A stretch of DNA of 64,000 nucleotides from Rhexocercosporidium sp. MPI-PUGE-AT-0058 (taxonomy: Eukaryota; Ascomycota; Leotiomycetes; Helotiales). The notes under the pieces are model-generated. The model saw only the letters and a program-made list of their open reading frames with translations, was not told where the DNA came from and ran no database searches. Within the stretch, counting starts at the first letter, position 1. The number at the start of each line of letters is the position of its first letter. The position numbers and the translations under genes are program-made. This document shows positions 46,502 through 58,068 of the stretch, piece by piece. The stretch lies in contig JAGTJL010000005.1 in assembly GCA_020746875.1 (NCBI GenBank), forward strand, positions 124,001 to 188,000, read 5' to 3'.

Positions 46502-46869
46502 TCATGAGAGGTGGGCAGGGAGGTGTATGATATCCGATAGGGAGTTTGGTTTGCTTCGGGTTTGGGTTTGGGTTTGAGTTTGGCAGCTCCAAGACGGCGC
46601 TGGTGTTGGTTGGGATGGGATGGAGATGTGACTTTACATGGTCAAAACATAACCAAGCATTCTTGTTCTACAAGTCGAGATACTCCTTGTAGAATGACAA
46701 GCTGGAGGGTGAATAGAGGGCGTCGTTCACTCAATTGCCTACCAGCTAAGCATAGCTTAGCTTCCTGCTCTTATTTTAAGAGGGTGGGAAGAAGCAGGTT
46801 TCAAATACAAACTCGAATGCAATGACATAGAGTACATCTGCAGATTTGTATTTGTTTTGTGGCCTCTCT
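46502..46869. other. 3' spacer between convergent taf7 and HET gene
   Basis: Includes a short GGGTTT-like repeat (about 46558-46580), not a gene. Nothing else seen. Confidence 0.5.
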
Positions 46870-48940
46870 TCACCTCAATCGAAATTCTCTTGGTACCGTG
46901 TCATAAGACAAACTCTCCCCGTGCATAATATCATCAACATAGCACTCCCCAACTACGGTATAAAATCCACCCTCAGCCGGCCTCAAAACATACGGAACCT
47001 CACCACCAAAAACAACACAGATTACGTCTCCCACCCTCGAGCCTTTCGGCACGCAAGCAAGCTGTCCAAACCGAGTAACAGAGAAACGACGTCTTGAAGA
47101 CCACAGATCCAGAGACGCTTCGATAGTGGCATGCGTCTTGAAATTCGGAACGACCTCGTCCAGTCCGCGGATCCCACTGACTGTAGTCTGAAATTCCGTC
47201 AGGTAGTCCTGGAATCGCTCGGATGCACTGGAAATGAATTCCATGTACCTGTTGAAGTAATTCAAGTATCGCTTTGGGGCTGGGAAGGCTTCGCCCGTCA
47301 GGCCACAGGTCACGGTCCTACAGAGTTGGTTCCGCCGCTTCTCTGTCATGACTTTACTATTCTTTACCTGAGCAAGGGTTTCGCATTCCTGGAGCCATAG
47401 GAACGATTGTCGGAGTGCTGAGATCTTGGCAGCGTTGATCTCGAAGACAGCGATAGCTTTTGTGAAAGCGGGCTCGGAACCTAGGATCGCGATGGTGTCG
47501 ACTTCTATTCCTGTTACATGCAGAACAGCCTTGTCATGAGAATGCCATGCCTCAGGTCTCATGCCCCGGATGCGCGGAACCTCGTTCGTTCGCTGTACCG
47601 TGTGAAGGGGTGCAGATTCTCGATCTTCCTCCAGTCAGGAACCCATGATGGGAGTTGTGAAGCGGTTCTCAATCCAGAGGCGCAAGACAGAGCTCGGAGG
47701 TTCTTGTGGCAGTTGATATCAGCAACAGCAAAGGCTTTGAAAGCCTCTAGGACCTTTCCTTCGCTCGTGCTGTAATCTGGCATGAGCGTCTTCTGTCCCG
47801 CCCAGTCTTTTGCAAGACCTACCACGGCAAAGATCTTGTCGCGGTCGTCTTTGCATTGGCTCAAGGATGTGGCGAGAAGAACGTGGAAGAGTGACATTGA
47901 TAGCGGCCCGGCGTGCGATCGTCGAGCTCTCTCTATAGCAGTGATATTTTCGAGAGAGTGATGAGCGTCTTCTCCCCCCAATTGACTAACGGGGAGAAAG
48001 CGGTCTCCCAACTTCATGTACACGTCCGCGAAGATTTCCCATGGTATAGATTGGTTACCACAGTAGACGGTTGCCTTTTGCGAGCTCGCCACTTCCTGGA
48101 TAACCCACGTTCGTCGAAACCATTCTCTGCCGCGGATGGTAATGAGATGCTCGTACTCGATATCAGTGACCATGGACCTGTGGGCTCCTCCCGAGAAGAC
48201 TCTTCCACTTCTATCTCTGTACCACCCGAGGCGCACTAACAACCACGAATCATTGTGCCTCCGGCCAGCTAATGTGGATTCCAAGGCTCGCAACGATGCA
48301 AAAGCACGAACATCGCCTTCTGCTTCCTGCCCCAGCCATATTACCACTTGTGTTGCATTCGCGTAAATCTCTTGCATCATACGAACCTGTTGACTTCGTT
48401 CGGCCAAATCATCCTGGTTGATAGAGATAGCGTCGACCCAGAGAAGTCGAGATCTGTCAGCGTAACGAAGCTGTCGTAAGGCGCAATCAAGATTGGCTGT
48501 GATTGGAATTTGCGTCCCTGATGTCGAGTACTGGATCATGTGCTCCGTTGAATGCTCGCCCCAAACATATGATAATGCTTCATAATCATGGTCTTGGAGA
48601 GAGTGTATATGCTTCAGACGACATCTCAGCTCATCGTGAGGCTCGCCTGGCTCAAGAATCACAAGTCTTGTTATTTCTCGCTCAGACAATCGGGGGTATG
48701 CGAAAAAAGCGTTCGACGCAGGTGATTTTCTTTTCAGGTCTATGGCGTTTTCTTGAACGTTGGAGGGAGCATGGTGTGATACTTCGTTGCTAGACCTAGA
48801 GCTGCTCGAATCAGCGTACCAAACGAGAAGGCTGGCGAGACCTACGAGGAGAGATGCTGAAGCAGAACAGCTAAGCGTTGAGCTGCTACCCCGTCTATAA
48901 GATGTCGATCGAATTTCAATGTTTGAGACTCTAGCAACAT
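46870..48940 (-). CDS. HET-domain protein (heterokaryon incompatibility type), with a one-base frame break
   Basis: A first exon (48846-48940, MLLESQTLKFDRHLIDG) joins by a 44 bp intron (GTAGGT..GAGCAG) to the main exon. The HET domain covers about residues 90-270: FAYPRLSEREITRLVILEPG, DYEALSYVWG, NLDCALRQLRYADRSRLLWV, DAISINQDDLAERSQQVRMM and IRGREWFRRTWVIQEVA. The frame stops at TGA 47559-47561 just after FTRYSERTRFRASGA, while the next frame opens with an overlapping ATGA and continues 230 residues (MRPEAWHSHDKAVLHVTGIE) with the C-terminal features of this family (RRFSVTRFGQLACVPKGSRV GD and VLRPAEGGFYTVVGECYVDD). One missing base near 47562 explains this; no intron fits. HET proteins trigger cell death after non-self recognition. 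The gene is either disabled, mis-sequenced, or two polypeptides. Confidence 0.82.
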
Positions 48941-49881
48941 GGCTAGAGAGTGCTAGTCAAATTGGAGGGACGAGCCGGGAGATCTTGTCCAAGCAGAACA
49001 TAAGATAAGTATCTGCTTCCTATCCTCTATTGTATTTGAGATGAGATCAGATTGAATACAGTTGTGGTCGTTGAAAAATTAGTAGTGATATCTGGAGATG
49101 CGTAAGGCAGCCACAAATCCCAACGGTGGAGGCTTGAGCAGATTCACAAGCAGGTTGATATTTGGTGGAGGCTGATAGGTTGCGTGAGAGAGGCTGAGAC
49201 AACGAGGCTGGCCCAGTTCGTGATTAACGTCAACGGGGAAGACCAGTTTTGAGTCGATCAACAAATCCACATTCTCACCAAAGAATTCGTGGGGGTTTCG
49301 GCTTGCGCAATGTTGACTTTGAGATATGATCCCTGATCCACGACACAAGCGAGACTTGTATCTGGCTGTTGCAAGCTTGGGAATCTCAGTTTTATAATAC
49401 AGCCACTTGATAGAGGTATCTCATGTGAGCTCTGGGTTCAAGTCCTTGAGCTTGGTGGCACTTTCTGTCTCTCATTTGTTCTGCTTGTCTCGTTCAATTA
49501 CTTCCACGCGGAATTAACAACTTTTTTAACGTACCTGAAAAGCTTCACTTTACTTTGAAGTAGAGATAAGGCCGCATTTTATTTAAAGAAAGGACCATTC
49601 CATCATTTTTCTTCGTGTATCGTCTTGAGCTGCTTAAGCTTGAGTTGAACTAGAGCTCCTGCTAAATGTAGTGTACAATTCCATGGTGCCTCTCCCTAGT
49701 ATCTGCCAATGTATGTCGTTCAAGTCCTGTAAATGTACAAGTAATATCTGCTCACCTCTCAATCAAAGACTCATACAACTGGCAGCATTGCCAACTCTAC
49801 TCCCCATCCATCCTTCTCTTCGCCTCGTTCTCTCTTTTCTATCCCCCCAATCACCACCTCAGGCCACCCCCTACATAACTC
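48941..49881. other. Intergenic region, no gene seen
   Basis: Promoter side of the HET gene and 3' flank of mrpl37. A GGGTTCAAGTCC string near 49436 resembles a T-loop but the stems do not pair, so no tRNA is called. Confidence 0.5.
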
Positions 49882-50863
49882 TTACATCCCTCTCAAGAAA
49901 TTCGCCTCCTTAATCCCCTTCCTCCTCTCCCTCCTCATCGCCCCCCGCAACTCCTCTCTCTTCCCCTCAGCATCCAGCGCACCCTTGGTCGTACCCTCGC
50001 TGTTGGACGGCAGGTCGATCGATTGCTGCGTTATGGGGATGCGTGCTTCGGGCGCGGCTTCGCCGGCGGCGAGGCGCATTGCTTCGAGTTTGCGTGCGCG
50101 CTTTGCTGCTTTGCGGCGGAGTTTGGCGGATTTGGCTTTGGGTGGTTAGCGAATGTGATGATTGAGTTAGAGATTTGAGAAGTTGGAGGATAGGGGAAGT
50201 TTTGGGAGGGGTGGCTGGGCAGGTAGGAATGTCTGGGTCGAGCACAGCTGGATCTTTAGGAGTAGAATAGATAGGAGGTTAGAAGCCATTGAGCTCCTAC
50301 TCTCTCATCTTCTGCGTCCAGCTCCCTGTAAAGCCCCAGCGAGCCCTCCTGTATGCCACCAGATTCTCTCCCATTCCCCCTCCCATAGACCCCAAAAGCC
50401 AACCAAACCAAAGCCGTGGCGTGACATAGCAAAAGTAAAACTCACAGAATTCATCACCCCCGGCACCCCCTTCCTCGCCCTCAACCTCTTTCTTATCAAG
50501 ACATGTCCACAGCCACTCGGGATACTCCTCTTCGGGCAAAGCTACAGGATCATCTCGTCCTTTCAAGTAATTCAGCCCCTTCAACGGCGTGCCAGCCGGA
50601 CAGCTCGACACGATGGCTGGGCCTTTGGCTTTAGGTGTGGTGGTTTTTGATTTCCCTGGTGAGAGGAGTGGTGTGCTAAATGGTTGGGCGAGGCCAGGGA
50701 GTGTCGTTACTGAGGCTGAGGATGCTGGGGAGGAGGTTGATGGTGTGGGTGATGTGAGAAGGGATGTGGTTTGGCTGAATGTGCGGAGGAAGGAGGGTGG
50801 TTGGGTTCGGGTTCGTATGGATGGGGAGGAGGAGGAGAGTCGGAGACAGCGTGTGCAGATCAT
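49882..50863 (-). CDS. mrpl37: Mitochondrial large ribosomal subunit protein mL54
   Basis: Two exons (50446-50863, 49882-50135) encode 223 residues. The N-terminus is Arg/Ser-rich without acids (MICTRCLRLSSSSPSIRTRT), a typical mitochondrial presequence. The mL54 core follows: SSCPAGTPLKGLNYLKGRDD, PVALPEEEYPEWLWTCLDKK, then across the intron KSAKLRRKAAKRARKLEAMR. The C-terminal part (ALDAEGKREELRGAMRRERR KGIKEANFLRGM) is basic and RNA-facing. It acts in the mitochondrial ribosome. The intron is long (310 bp) with donor GTGAGT, a GCTAAC branch and an AAG acceptor, which is less common than CAG/TAG but is the only in-frame solution. The plus-strand frames over this gene are shadows. Confidence 0.88.
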
Positions 50864-51448
50864 TTTTGCGGTTGGGGTGGAGGGCTGGTTGGTTTGGAGG
50901 AGGTGGTGTTGTGGTTGTCGTGATGGTGAAGCTCGAGATATTTTTTGTACGGGGGCCGAGTTCCGCGGCGTGTGCTGTGGATATCAGATTCGAAATGGTT
51001 TTGCTTATACCGTGGAGACAAAAAAAGAATGTTGAGACCAAATCCAAACAATTAACGACTCAAGATTAAGTCAAAAAGGAAGTCAAAAGAGCGTTCACTG
51101 GTCTCGTGCAACTGTTCGGGTTGATGTGATGTTAAAAAGCAGCTATCTTTTGATCCTCCCAGTCAGGTCTAGAGATTGTAACGCAGGGTTTAGCAAATCG
51201 CAAGCATGGTACATTATCACTTCAAACATTAGAATAATCGCAAGCTTGGTTTTACAGATTTTGTATTTACAATTGCAAGAATTGAAGATCTGCTTGTCTT
51301 CAAATTCTGCGTCCCCGCCAGCACTCGTGGCTTGACTATTCCCCTCCCCTGCCAATACAAACAACTTCAATGCCCGCCCCAACAGCTCCAATTCATGCTC
51401 ACAGCTTGGATCAAGCATCCGAACTCCTGTTTCCTTCCATCCCCCAGC
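50864..51448. other. Spacer between mrpl37 and the complex I subunit gene
   Basis: Contains no supported gene on either strand. Confidence 0.5.
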
Positions 51449-51887
51449 TTATTCGGTCTTTGGTATGTAGTTTTGTTGTTGGAAGAGGTAACCCTTGATC
51501 TTTGACTCCTTCAACAGCTGGAAGTATCGTTCTATAGGCAGAATCAGCACATGAACTCAATTGAACTTTTCATTCAGCTCCTCTTCCAGCCTCTCTTCTG
51601 GGATAAAGTCCTACGACACTGCCCCAGCTCAGCACTCTCCAGTCCAAACAAAGCTTACCTCTCAGTGCACCGCACTTCTCCAAATGGTTGACCCCCTCCC
51701 TATAATAGCACTTTCCCATCTCCTCTCTAACCAATCTCGCCATCATGCTCTTCACCCATTGTTCGCGGATGATGGCATCCTGTGCTTGCTTCAATCGCGG
51801 CGTATCATCGTAGTCAACACCATCGAAGGTCGGGGGAACGGTGGGTTTCTTTGCTAGGAACGCGGCGGATTCGGGGGTTGGTGCCAT
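51449..51887 (-). CDS. NADH:ubiquinone oxidoreductase 12 kDa subunit (NDUFB10/PDSW-like)
   Basis: Two exons (51659-51887, 51531-51449 on the minus strand; intron GTAAGC..CTATAG) give 103 residues. The protein opens MAPTPESAAFLAKKPTVPPT and continues FDGVDYDDTPRLKQAQDAII, REQWVKSMMARLVREEMGKC, YYREGVNHLEKCGALRERYF and ends KESKIKGYLFQQQNYIPKTE. This is the fungal 12 kDa accessory subunit of mitochondrial complex I (Neurospora 12.3 kDa type), with the paired cysteines of the family in GKCYY and EKCGAL. It has no cleavable presequence, as usual. It sits in the membrane arm on the intermembrane-space side. The gene is divergent from nsr1 across 466 bp. Confidence 0.92.
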
Positions 51888-52353
51888 CGTAAAGGATGCG
51901 TGTGGGGGTTGGAGGATTGAGAAGAGCGATTGAGTCGTGTCGAGGTACAATAGTCGAGTGGTCAACCTCTGGGTACTAAGAGGGCATTCGGAGTTCTCAA
52001 TCTGGAGCTCACTGATTCCGCCCGTCACCAGTGGACGGTTCGCAGCCTGAATTTCTGCCTTGTTTCTTTCTGCCTTGGTGCCTGGCTGCCCTTGCCCGCC
52101 ACCGCTTGAACCATTTTGCACGCTAACAGCTTTTAGCGCGGGCCTACGATACGCGAGGCGAGGAAGAAAAAAAAATCCAGATAAGAGCTTTCCTCCCACC
52201 ACCGAGTTTCTCTTTTCTCTACATCCTCTACATCTTCCCAACCTCCTCCTCCCACCTCCCATCCAAAGATTTCGAAGTATCCTTCGAGTATCAATACTAA
52301 CATTCTTCTACTCTCTCCCTCCCTCTCATTCTACATACACTCTCTCCACAACA
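51888..52353. promoter_or_regulatory. Divergent promoter region, complex I subunit / nsr1
   Basis: A 466 bp spacer serves both genes. The nsr1 side is a long CT-rich leader (about 52190-52350) typical of highly expressed fungal ribosome-biogenesis genes. Confidence 0.6.
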
Positions 52354-53984
52354 ATGGCGAAGACCAAGGACTCCAAGACTTCTAGCAAGTCCAAGGCTGA
52401 GGTCAAACCCACCAAAGCTGTCAAAAATGCTTCTGTCACTAAGCCTTCTCAGACTCCCAAAGCCCAATCTAAGGCCATCGCAAAGGAGACTGCCGCCAAG
52501 GTCAATGGCAAGAAGGCCCCCAAGCCAGTTGTCAAGGCCGCTACCCCATCCGAAAGCGAGTCCTCCGACTCTGACTCTGCCAGCGACTCCGAGTCCGAGG
52601 CTGAGGTCGAGGTCAAGAAGCCAGTTGCCAACGGAAAGGTCAACGGCAAGACCAACGGAGCTGCCAAGAAAGAGGTAGATTCCTCTTCTGATTCCTCTGA
52701 CTCCGATTCATCTGCATCCTCAGATGATGAAGACGATTCCGAGGCCGATTCTGACTCCCAAAAGTCAGCTTCCGATAGCGGTGATAGCGACTCTGCCTCT
52801 GACTCGGAGGAGGAGGAGAGCAAGCCAGTCGCGGTTGTCAAAGAGGTCGCAAAGAAGGCTGCCAACACTGGAAAGGCCGCTGTGAATGGCGCTGCCAAGG
52901 CTGTTGCAAAAGCTACTGTAAGTCTATCACGTCGTCGCACATCTCTTCCCTCAATTGCTAACTACGCTAGAAGGAATCCGATGATGACTCTGCCGACTCC
53001 GAATCCTCCGACTCCAGTGATGATGATGATGCCGAGGGATCTGATTCCGACTCTGGTTCCGACTCCAGCGACTCTGAGAGCGAGAAGGAGGCCGCCCCAA
53101 GCAAGAAGCGCAAGGCTGAGGATGAGCCAGTCGCATCCACAAAGAAGACAAAGACTGAGGAAACTGCTGAGGATACCGGATCCAAGAACTTGTTCGTTGG
53201 TAACTTGAGCTGGAATGTCGATGATGACTGGCTTCTCCGTGAGTTCGAGGAGTTTGGTGAGATCTCTGGTGCTCGTGTCATCAGTGACAAGGCCACTGGT
53301 CGCTCCAAGGGCTTCGGATATGTTGAGTTCACTAGCTCTGCTTCTGCTGCTGCCGCTCTCAAGGCCAAGAAGGGCAGCATGATTGATGGTCGTGAGGCCA
53401 ATGTTGACTTCTCCACTCCTCGCTCTGATGCTCCTCCCCGAGACCGCGCTCAAAGCCGTGCTCAAACCTATGGCGACTCCCAGAACCCTCCCTCCGACAC
53501 CCTGTTCTTGGGTAACTTGTCCTTCGATGCTGACGAGAACACTGTTGGTGAGGCCTTCGGCGAGCACGGAACTGTCATCAATGTCAGACTTCCAACTGAT
53601 CAGTAAGTAAATCTCTAATACTTTTCATGACATGTCTAATATCAGAACAGGGAGACTGGTAACCCCAAGGGCTTCGGATATGTCACCTTCTCTTCTATCG
53701 ATGATGCCAAGACCGCTTTCGAGGCTATGACCGGTGCTGATATTGCTGGCCGTCCCGTCAGACTCGACTATGCTACTCCCAGACCAGACCGTAGTGAGGG
53801 TGGTGGCCGTGGAGGTGGACGTGGCGGACGTGGTGGCTTCGGAGACCGTGGAGGACGTGGTGGAGGCCGTGGACGTGGTGGATTCGGTGATCGTGGCGGA
53901 CGAGGTGGCCGTGGTGGCGGACGTGGTGGAAGCACCAACAGAGGTGGCTTCGGCGACTTCAAGGGCAAGAAGCAGACTTTTTAA
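52354..53984 (+). CDS. nsr1: Nucleolin-like nucleolar RNA-binding protein (Nsr1/Gar2)
   Basis: Three exons (52354-52917, 52971-53602, 53651-53984) encode 509 residues. The N-terminal half alternates basic stretches (KDSKTSSKSKAEVKPTKAVK) with acidic serine blocks (SESESSDSDSASDSESEAEV, SSSDSSDSDSSASSDDEDD) that are classic casein-kinase-2 targets. RRM1 starts near residue 261 (NLFVGNLSWNVDDDWLLREF, with RNP1 SKGFGYVEF). RRM2 starts near residue 365 (DTLFLGNLSFDADENTVGEA, RNP1 PKGFGYVTF). An RGG tail follows (GGGRGGGRGGRGGFGDRGGR) and ends GDFKGKKQTF. Known role: pre-rRNA processing and nucleolar organisation. The second intron splits the RRM2 loop codon for Gln. Codons are strongly C-ending, fitting high expression. 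No anomaly. Confidence 0.95.
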
Positions 53985-54775
53985 GTCTAGCATGTGTGAG
54001 GACTACATGCTTGTCAACATCGCCGCACAATTTCTCACTGAGAAAGCGTATTGACTTGTGGGTTTCGTTGGCTTTGTGGGTTGTGGGCTCTTTTGACTAT
54101 ACTCCTTCATAGGAGCTGTGGGCTTTGAGATCAGACTTGTGGGCTTGATACTACCACCAGTGGGCTGTTGGCTTGTGGCTGTCCCGTCCGTGGCTTTTTG
54201 ATCCGATCTTTGCATTGTGGGGCGTTTGGGATTCATATTGACCTGTTCCGATCTGTGGGCTCTTTGACTATACCGAAGACGAGATGAACCTTCTTTACCT
54301 CTTCTTATGGAGTCTGGTAATGATGAAGCGGATTGATCTTCATGTGGGCTTGGCTACTGAGGGATCATATTGCGGTTTGGCTGCCTTGGGTGGGAAAAAG
54401 TTATTTGTATTTCGTGGGGGGCTGGTGGATCGTTGTGATTCGGTAGTTTTCGGCACTCCTTGTACCATACTGGTGAGTAATACCCTGCTTGCTTCTGGAC
54501 TAGTTGCTTCTCCTCCCTGCAAAAATAAAATATTTACATAACTTCTTGGTCTACTGGACATCGCGATTTGTGATTTACGTATTTAATATGTGATCATTAA
54601 TGTAATTGCACTCTGAATCTCTGGCTTCCCTCCCTCTGTCTCTTGCGTAGCTATGAGCTGTCACCCATCAGTGAGTAGCTGAACGAGATAATTAATCCGC
54701 CTACCTAGTTACATATATTGCAGGGACTCCTCACCATCTATTTATGCACTTCTAAATAGATTTGTCTGTTCATTC
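53985..54775. other. 3' region of nsr1 with repeated GTGGGCT motifs
   Basis: The first 400 bp hold about ten copies of GTGGGCT-like words, and a longer near-identical pair (54083-54102 and 54255-54274). The rest is AT-richer spacer. No gene is supported. Confidence 0.6.
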
Positions 54776-55412
54776 TCACTCCTCGTCCTCGCTGTCCTCT
54801 TTCGGGTTCAGGATAGCTCTGGCAGCCACAAGAATCCCAACGATCTTTTCCTCACCACATATCTTCGCGAGATCGGCAGCTGTGCAATCACCTCCTCCCT
54901 GGCCCCCAGTCGTCTTCCGATTCAGCTCCGCTCTCTTTCCGTGTTCTGGATTCAGGAGAATCTCAACGACTTTCGCATGCCCATATGAAGCAGCGAAATG
55001 CAAAGGCGTCCACGCACTATCATCCACCGCCTCAATATCCGCGCTTGATTTGAGAAGCTCACGAACACAGTCTCCCTTGCCCTTGAAACATGCCATATGC
55101 AAAGGACGGCGGTTGTCAAAATTGCGCGCTTCGATATCCGCCCCAGCTGCAATAAGGACCATGACAGTCTCAGCATTCCCGTACCCAGCCGCATGATGCA
55201 GCGGAGTGTACTCGTCACCATACGGTGTCCTCATGTTAACATCACAGCCTTTCTCGATCAGGAACTTGCACATCTCAGCTTAGCCCCTCGTCGCTGCCAC
55301 CAGAAGCGGTGCTTCATCAGCCGAAGCAGTAGATTCGAGATCAGCGAGACCTTTCTCTAAGATTATTTTCGCAGCTCTCACATTGCCTGAGTTCAGAGCT
55401 ATGAGAAAAGGT

Positions 55413-55820
55413 CACCAGGGGGTGCAGGAATTCGTGGGACAGAATCGGAAATCTCACCAAAAATCGGACTTTTCAGGACTTTATTAATCAACCACTTCTT
55501 AACAAAAGGACTTAGAATTAAAGAAATGGCTGCTTAATATCACGAAATAAAAATTCTACTTATTAATTTAAGACTCGTGATCGTAAGTATTTATTAATTA
55601 AAGAAAATCAAAAAGCAAAAAGTTATTACTTTTAAACAGAATTTATAAAAGATATAACTGAAATAAAAATAATCTGTTATTATAAGATTACAATTCTTTA
55701 CATTAAAGATCTAAAATCTTATTTTTTTTAAAGATTCTATTAGAAATTGTAGTTTTAATTAATTCTTAAAGTTGAGAGAGTTCTCGGTTATAGTCCCACG
55801 AATTCCTGCACCCCCTGGTG
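55413..55820. mobile_element. MITE-like element, 408 bp, perfect 28 bp terminal inverted repeats
   Basis: The ends (55413-55440 and 55793-55820) are exact reverse complements, starting CACCAGGGGGTGCAGG. A GGT triplet flanks both sides (55410-55412 and 55821-55823), a three-base target duplication. The inside is very AT-rich with no coding capacity. Three-base duplication with CAC.. ends suggests a CACTA/CMC or Harbinger-like superfamily; this is inference. Confidence 0.92.
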
Positions 55821-56226
55821 GGTGTAACGTCTATCCTTGCGTACCGAGACGCCCCCTGTAACGAGACAAATCGTAGGTACTTCGAGTTCAAGCAACATAA
55901 AATCTATGAAAGCTCTAAAACTTCTATCTATTTTTATTTCAGTTACATTGTATACCTCCCCCGAACACTCCTAACCTATCATTTTCGCAAATTATTATCT
56001 TGTCGTCGCCGCCCCGTGAATTTGCAGAGAGCTACCTTTTATACTGAAATAAGACCCCTTGATATACGACAATACTATTAAGTTTTCATTACCTTTTAAA
56101 CATATAGATCGATTAAACAGATATATCTAGGTTCTATTATAATGCTAATATACTACTAGCCATGAAGAATTTCACTATTCCCACTAGAGTTTTTTTAACC
56201 TTTTTCAACCTCTACCAAACTTCTCC

Positions 56227-56730
56227 CTAGCAGGAAATTCCATTAGAAGTAGGTGCACTCCCCCAGCAACATCCATCACTCTGAGGGTCGCTTGTGAGAC
56301 AACAATGCGGTACCCCACCGCTACTTACACACCTTACTGTCTGGGTCGTGGCTATCTTAGTCCACTGCCCCTTAATAATCTTCGTCCCAGAGAAATAATA
56401 GTCCCTGTCGGCATAGCAAAACCCATCCACATCAACCCCACTCCCACCAGCCGACTTGGTCTTCGCAAGGCTCTTCTGTGTACACTTGGTTTGTTCGCCA
56501 CGTGGAGACCCGTTGTTCCAGTTCCAGAAGTAGCAACAAGATGTGCATGTCCCGCCGTTCAGATCCACCGGGTTGGTGGTATACTTCAATGTCCAGGGCG
56601 ATTGGTTGTGAACTGTCCCACAAACAGAACCTACGCAACTACCTGCCGAGACTATAGGAGCGAGAAGCGTTGAGCAAAGAAGGAGGCTCAAGGAGCTGGG
56701 CAGTACTTGTGAAGCGGAAACAATCATCAT
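56227..56730 (-). CDS. Small cysteine-rich secreted protein (effector-like)
   Basis: An intronless frame encodes 167 residues from paired Met codons at 56730/56727. Residues 1-29 form a signal peptide (hydrophobic SSLSLLLCSTLLAPIVSA). The mature protein has about 13 cysteines, with doublets in CTSCCYFW, HCCLTS and GCCWGS, plus aromatic-rich segments (SPWTLKYTTNPV, GFCYADRDYYFSGTKI) and an end of NGISC. There is no wall anchor or membrane span. It is likely exported and disulphide-rich. I do not recognise the family. The frame is intact, unlike its surroundings, and a TATA-like ATTTATAC lies near 56920. It lies inside a TIR element between AT-rich repeat sequence, a typical setting for fungal effector candidates; a role in interaction with a host is inference only. 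Confidence 0.75.
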   Translation of the reverse strand: MMIVSASQVLPSSLSLLLCSTLLAPIVSAGSCVGSVCGTVHNQSPWTLKYTTNPVDLNGGTCTSCCYFWNWNNGSPRGEQTKCTQKSLAKTKSAGGSGVDVDGFCYADRDYYFSGTKIIKGQWTKIATTQTVRCVSSGGVPHCCLTSDPQSDGCCWGSAPTSNGISC

Positions 56731-57837
56731 TTTGTGAGACTCAAAGAAGGTCTGACGTCTTTAGCGGTCGGATTTGAGGTGGTTGCTTAATGCTAAGGAA
56801 GTAGCTATTAATTATCTAATACAGGAATGATCTTGAGGCTGAATAACTTACAACACAAAAATTCGAAGACACTAAAGAGCAGAATCTAGAGAAGAGATGG
56901 GATTCGATAGGTATTTATACATAGACTAGGACTTGAGCTTTAGCAAAAAAACCCTGTCGTGCAACTATGCCGAGACTATTTTTAACTTCACAGTTGTCAT
57001 GTCCTTTCGATTATAATTCGTTCCATATGGTGATTTCGATCTGCTAGAGGAGTCATAGCTATTTGTAACGCCCAATAGGATTCTTTACCATGTGTCCAGC
57101 TGATGGCCAAGACGCTTCTTAGAGCATACTTCGAAGTACGAAGTATGATAGGAAGTACATCCCCGCCGGCCAACACAAATCATCTTCCGAGCCTCTGCCG
57201 CCAAGGCTCACGATACATTGCCCGAACCCTGTTTCGCTCACATTGCCGCTGTCACGAAAGTAATAGCCGGGCTACGGTTAGGAAAAACAGACCACCAGAA
57301 AGAAAAAACGTTCTCCCGTTGCTCAATCATTGGACGGAGCGTGTGCGTTTCTAAAATAAAACTGCGAGGCAGCTAGAAGGCGACCCAGATCGGTTGGCGT
57401 GTTCTGTTTTCGAGAACGATATGACCACGCCTTGAAAATCCTCCTGATATCTTCGATTCTCATCGTCGACAACGGGCATATATCAGAGCCACCTCCTACA
57501 CGAGCTCAACAAGCGTATAGATGCTAGCGGAATGTTCTACCATATAAACTCTGGGGGGTCACGTGGAAAAACATCAAAATAGAACAGGGCGGGGAAACGA
57601 GAATGCTCAATGACGTTTTTCGGAGTTTACGGTTGTCTCTGCATACAAAATCAACGACCTCTCAATTGATGTATGGACTTAGTCAAGTAATCAATCCCAA
57701 TTCTGTTTCTGTCATATAAACCTCACAGATCAGTACCTGTCAAACTTTTCTTCCTTCCTCCAACACCAATCAACAACGATCAAACATTCAGACTGCCAAC
57801 CACCAACCCACTGTGTCACCACACCAAATTTACCATC

Positions 57838-58068
57838 ATGTCACCAACAAGTCCCCAAATCCTCCTCCTAGGCGGCCACGGCAAGATAGCCCTCCATCTA
57901 ACCCCATTGCTCCTCGCGAAGAACTATAACATCACATCTGTAATCCGTAATCCCGACCATGAAAAGGAGATTTTAGCGTTAGGCAGGGGCAAACCGGGGA
58001 TGATTGAGACGTTGGTGGAGAGTTTGTGTTCGGGATTCTTTTATAGGCTTCGGCAGAGCCATTTATAG
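57838..58068 (+). pseudogene. 5' fragment of an NAD(P)-binding (NmrA/atypical SDR-like) gene
   Basis: An ATG in good context starts MSPTSPQILLLGGHGKIALH, the dinucleotide-binding GGHGKIA loop, followed by LTPLLLAKNYNITSVIRNPD and HEKEILALGRGKPG. That is the first 55-60 residues of a fungal family of roughly 230-270 residue NAD(P)-binding proteins. After about 58020 the similarity stops and the frame ends in unrelated repeat sequence. A leader with CACCA-rich sequence precedes the ATG, so promoter and start were carried along but the rest was lost. It can no longer form the full fold. Confidence 0.7.

Noticed and set aside
46558..46580. Telomere-like GGGTTT repeat
   Set aside because: Only about three imperfect units, just after taf7; fungal telomeres are TTAGGG and much longer.
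49425..49460. T-loop-like GGGTTCAAGTCC
   Set aside because: Flanking bases do not form the T stem or an acceptor stem.
52449..53567. Minus-strand frames of up to 201 codons opposite nsr1
   Set aside because: Artefacts of the repetitive acidic-serine and RGG codons of nsr1.
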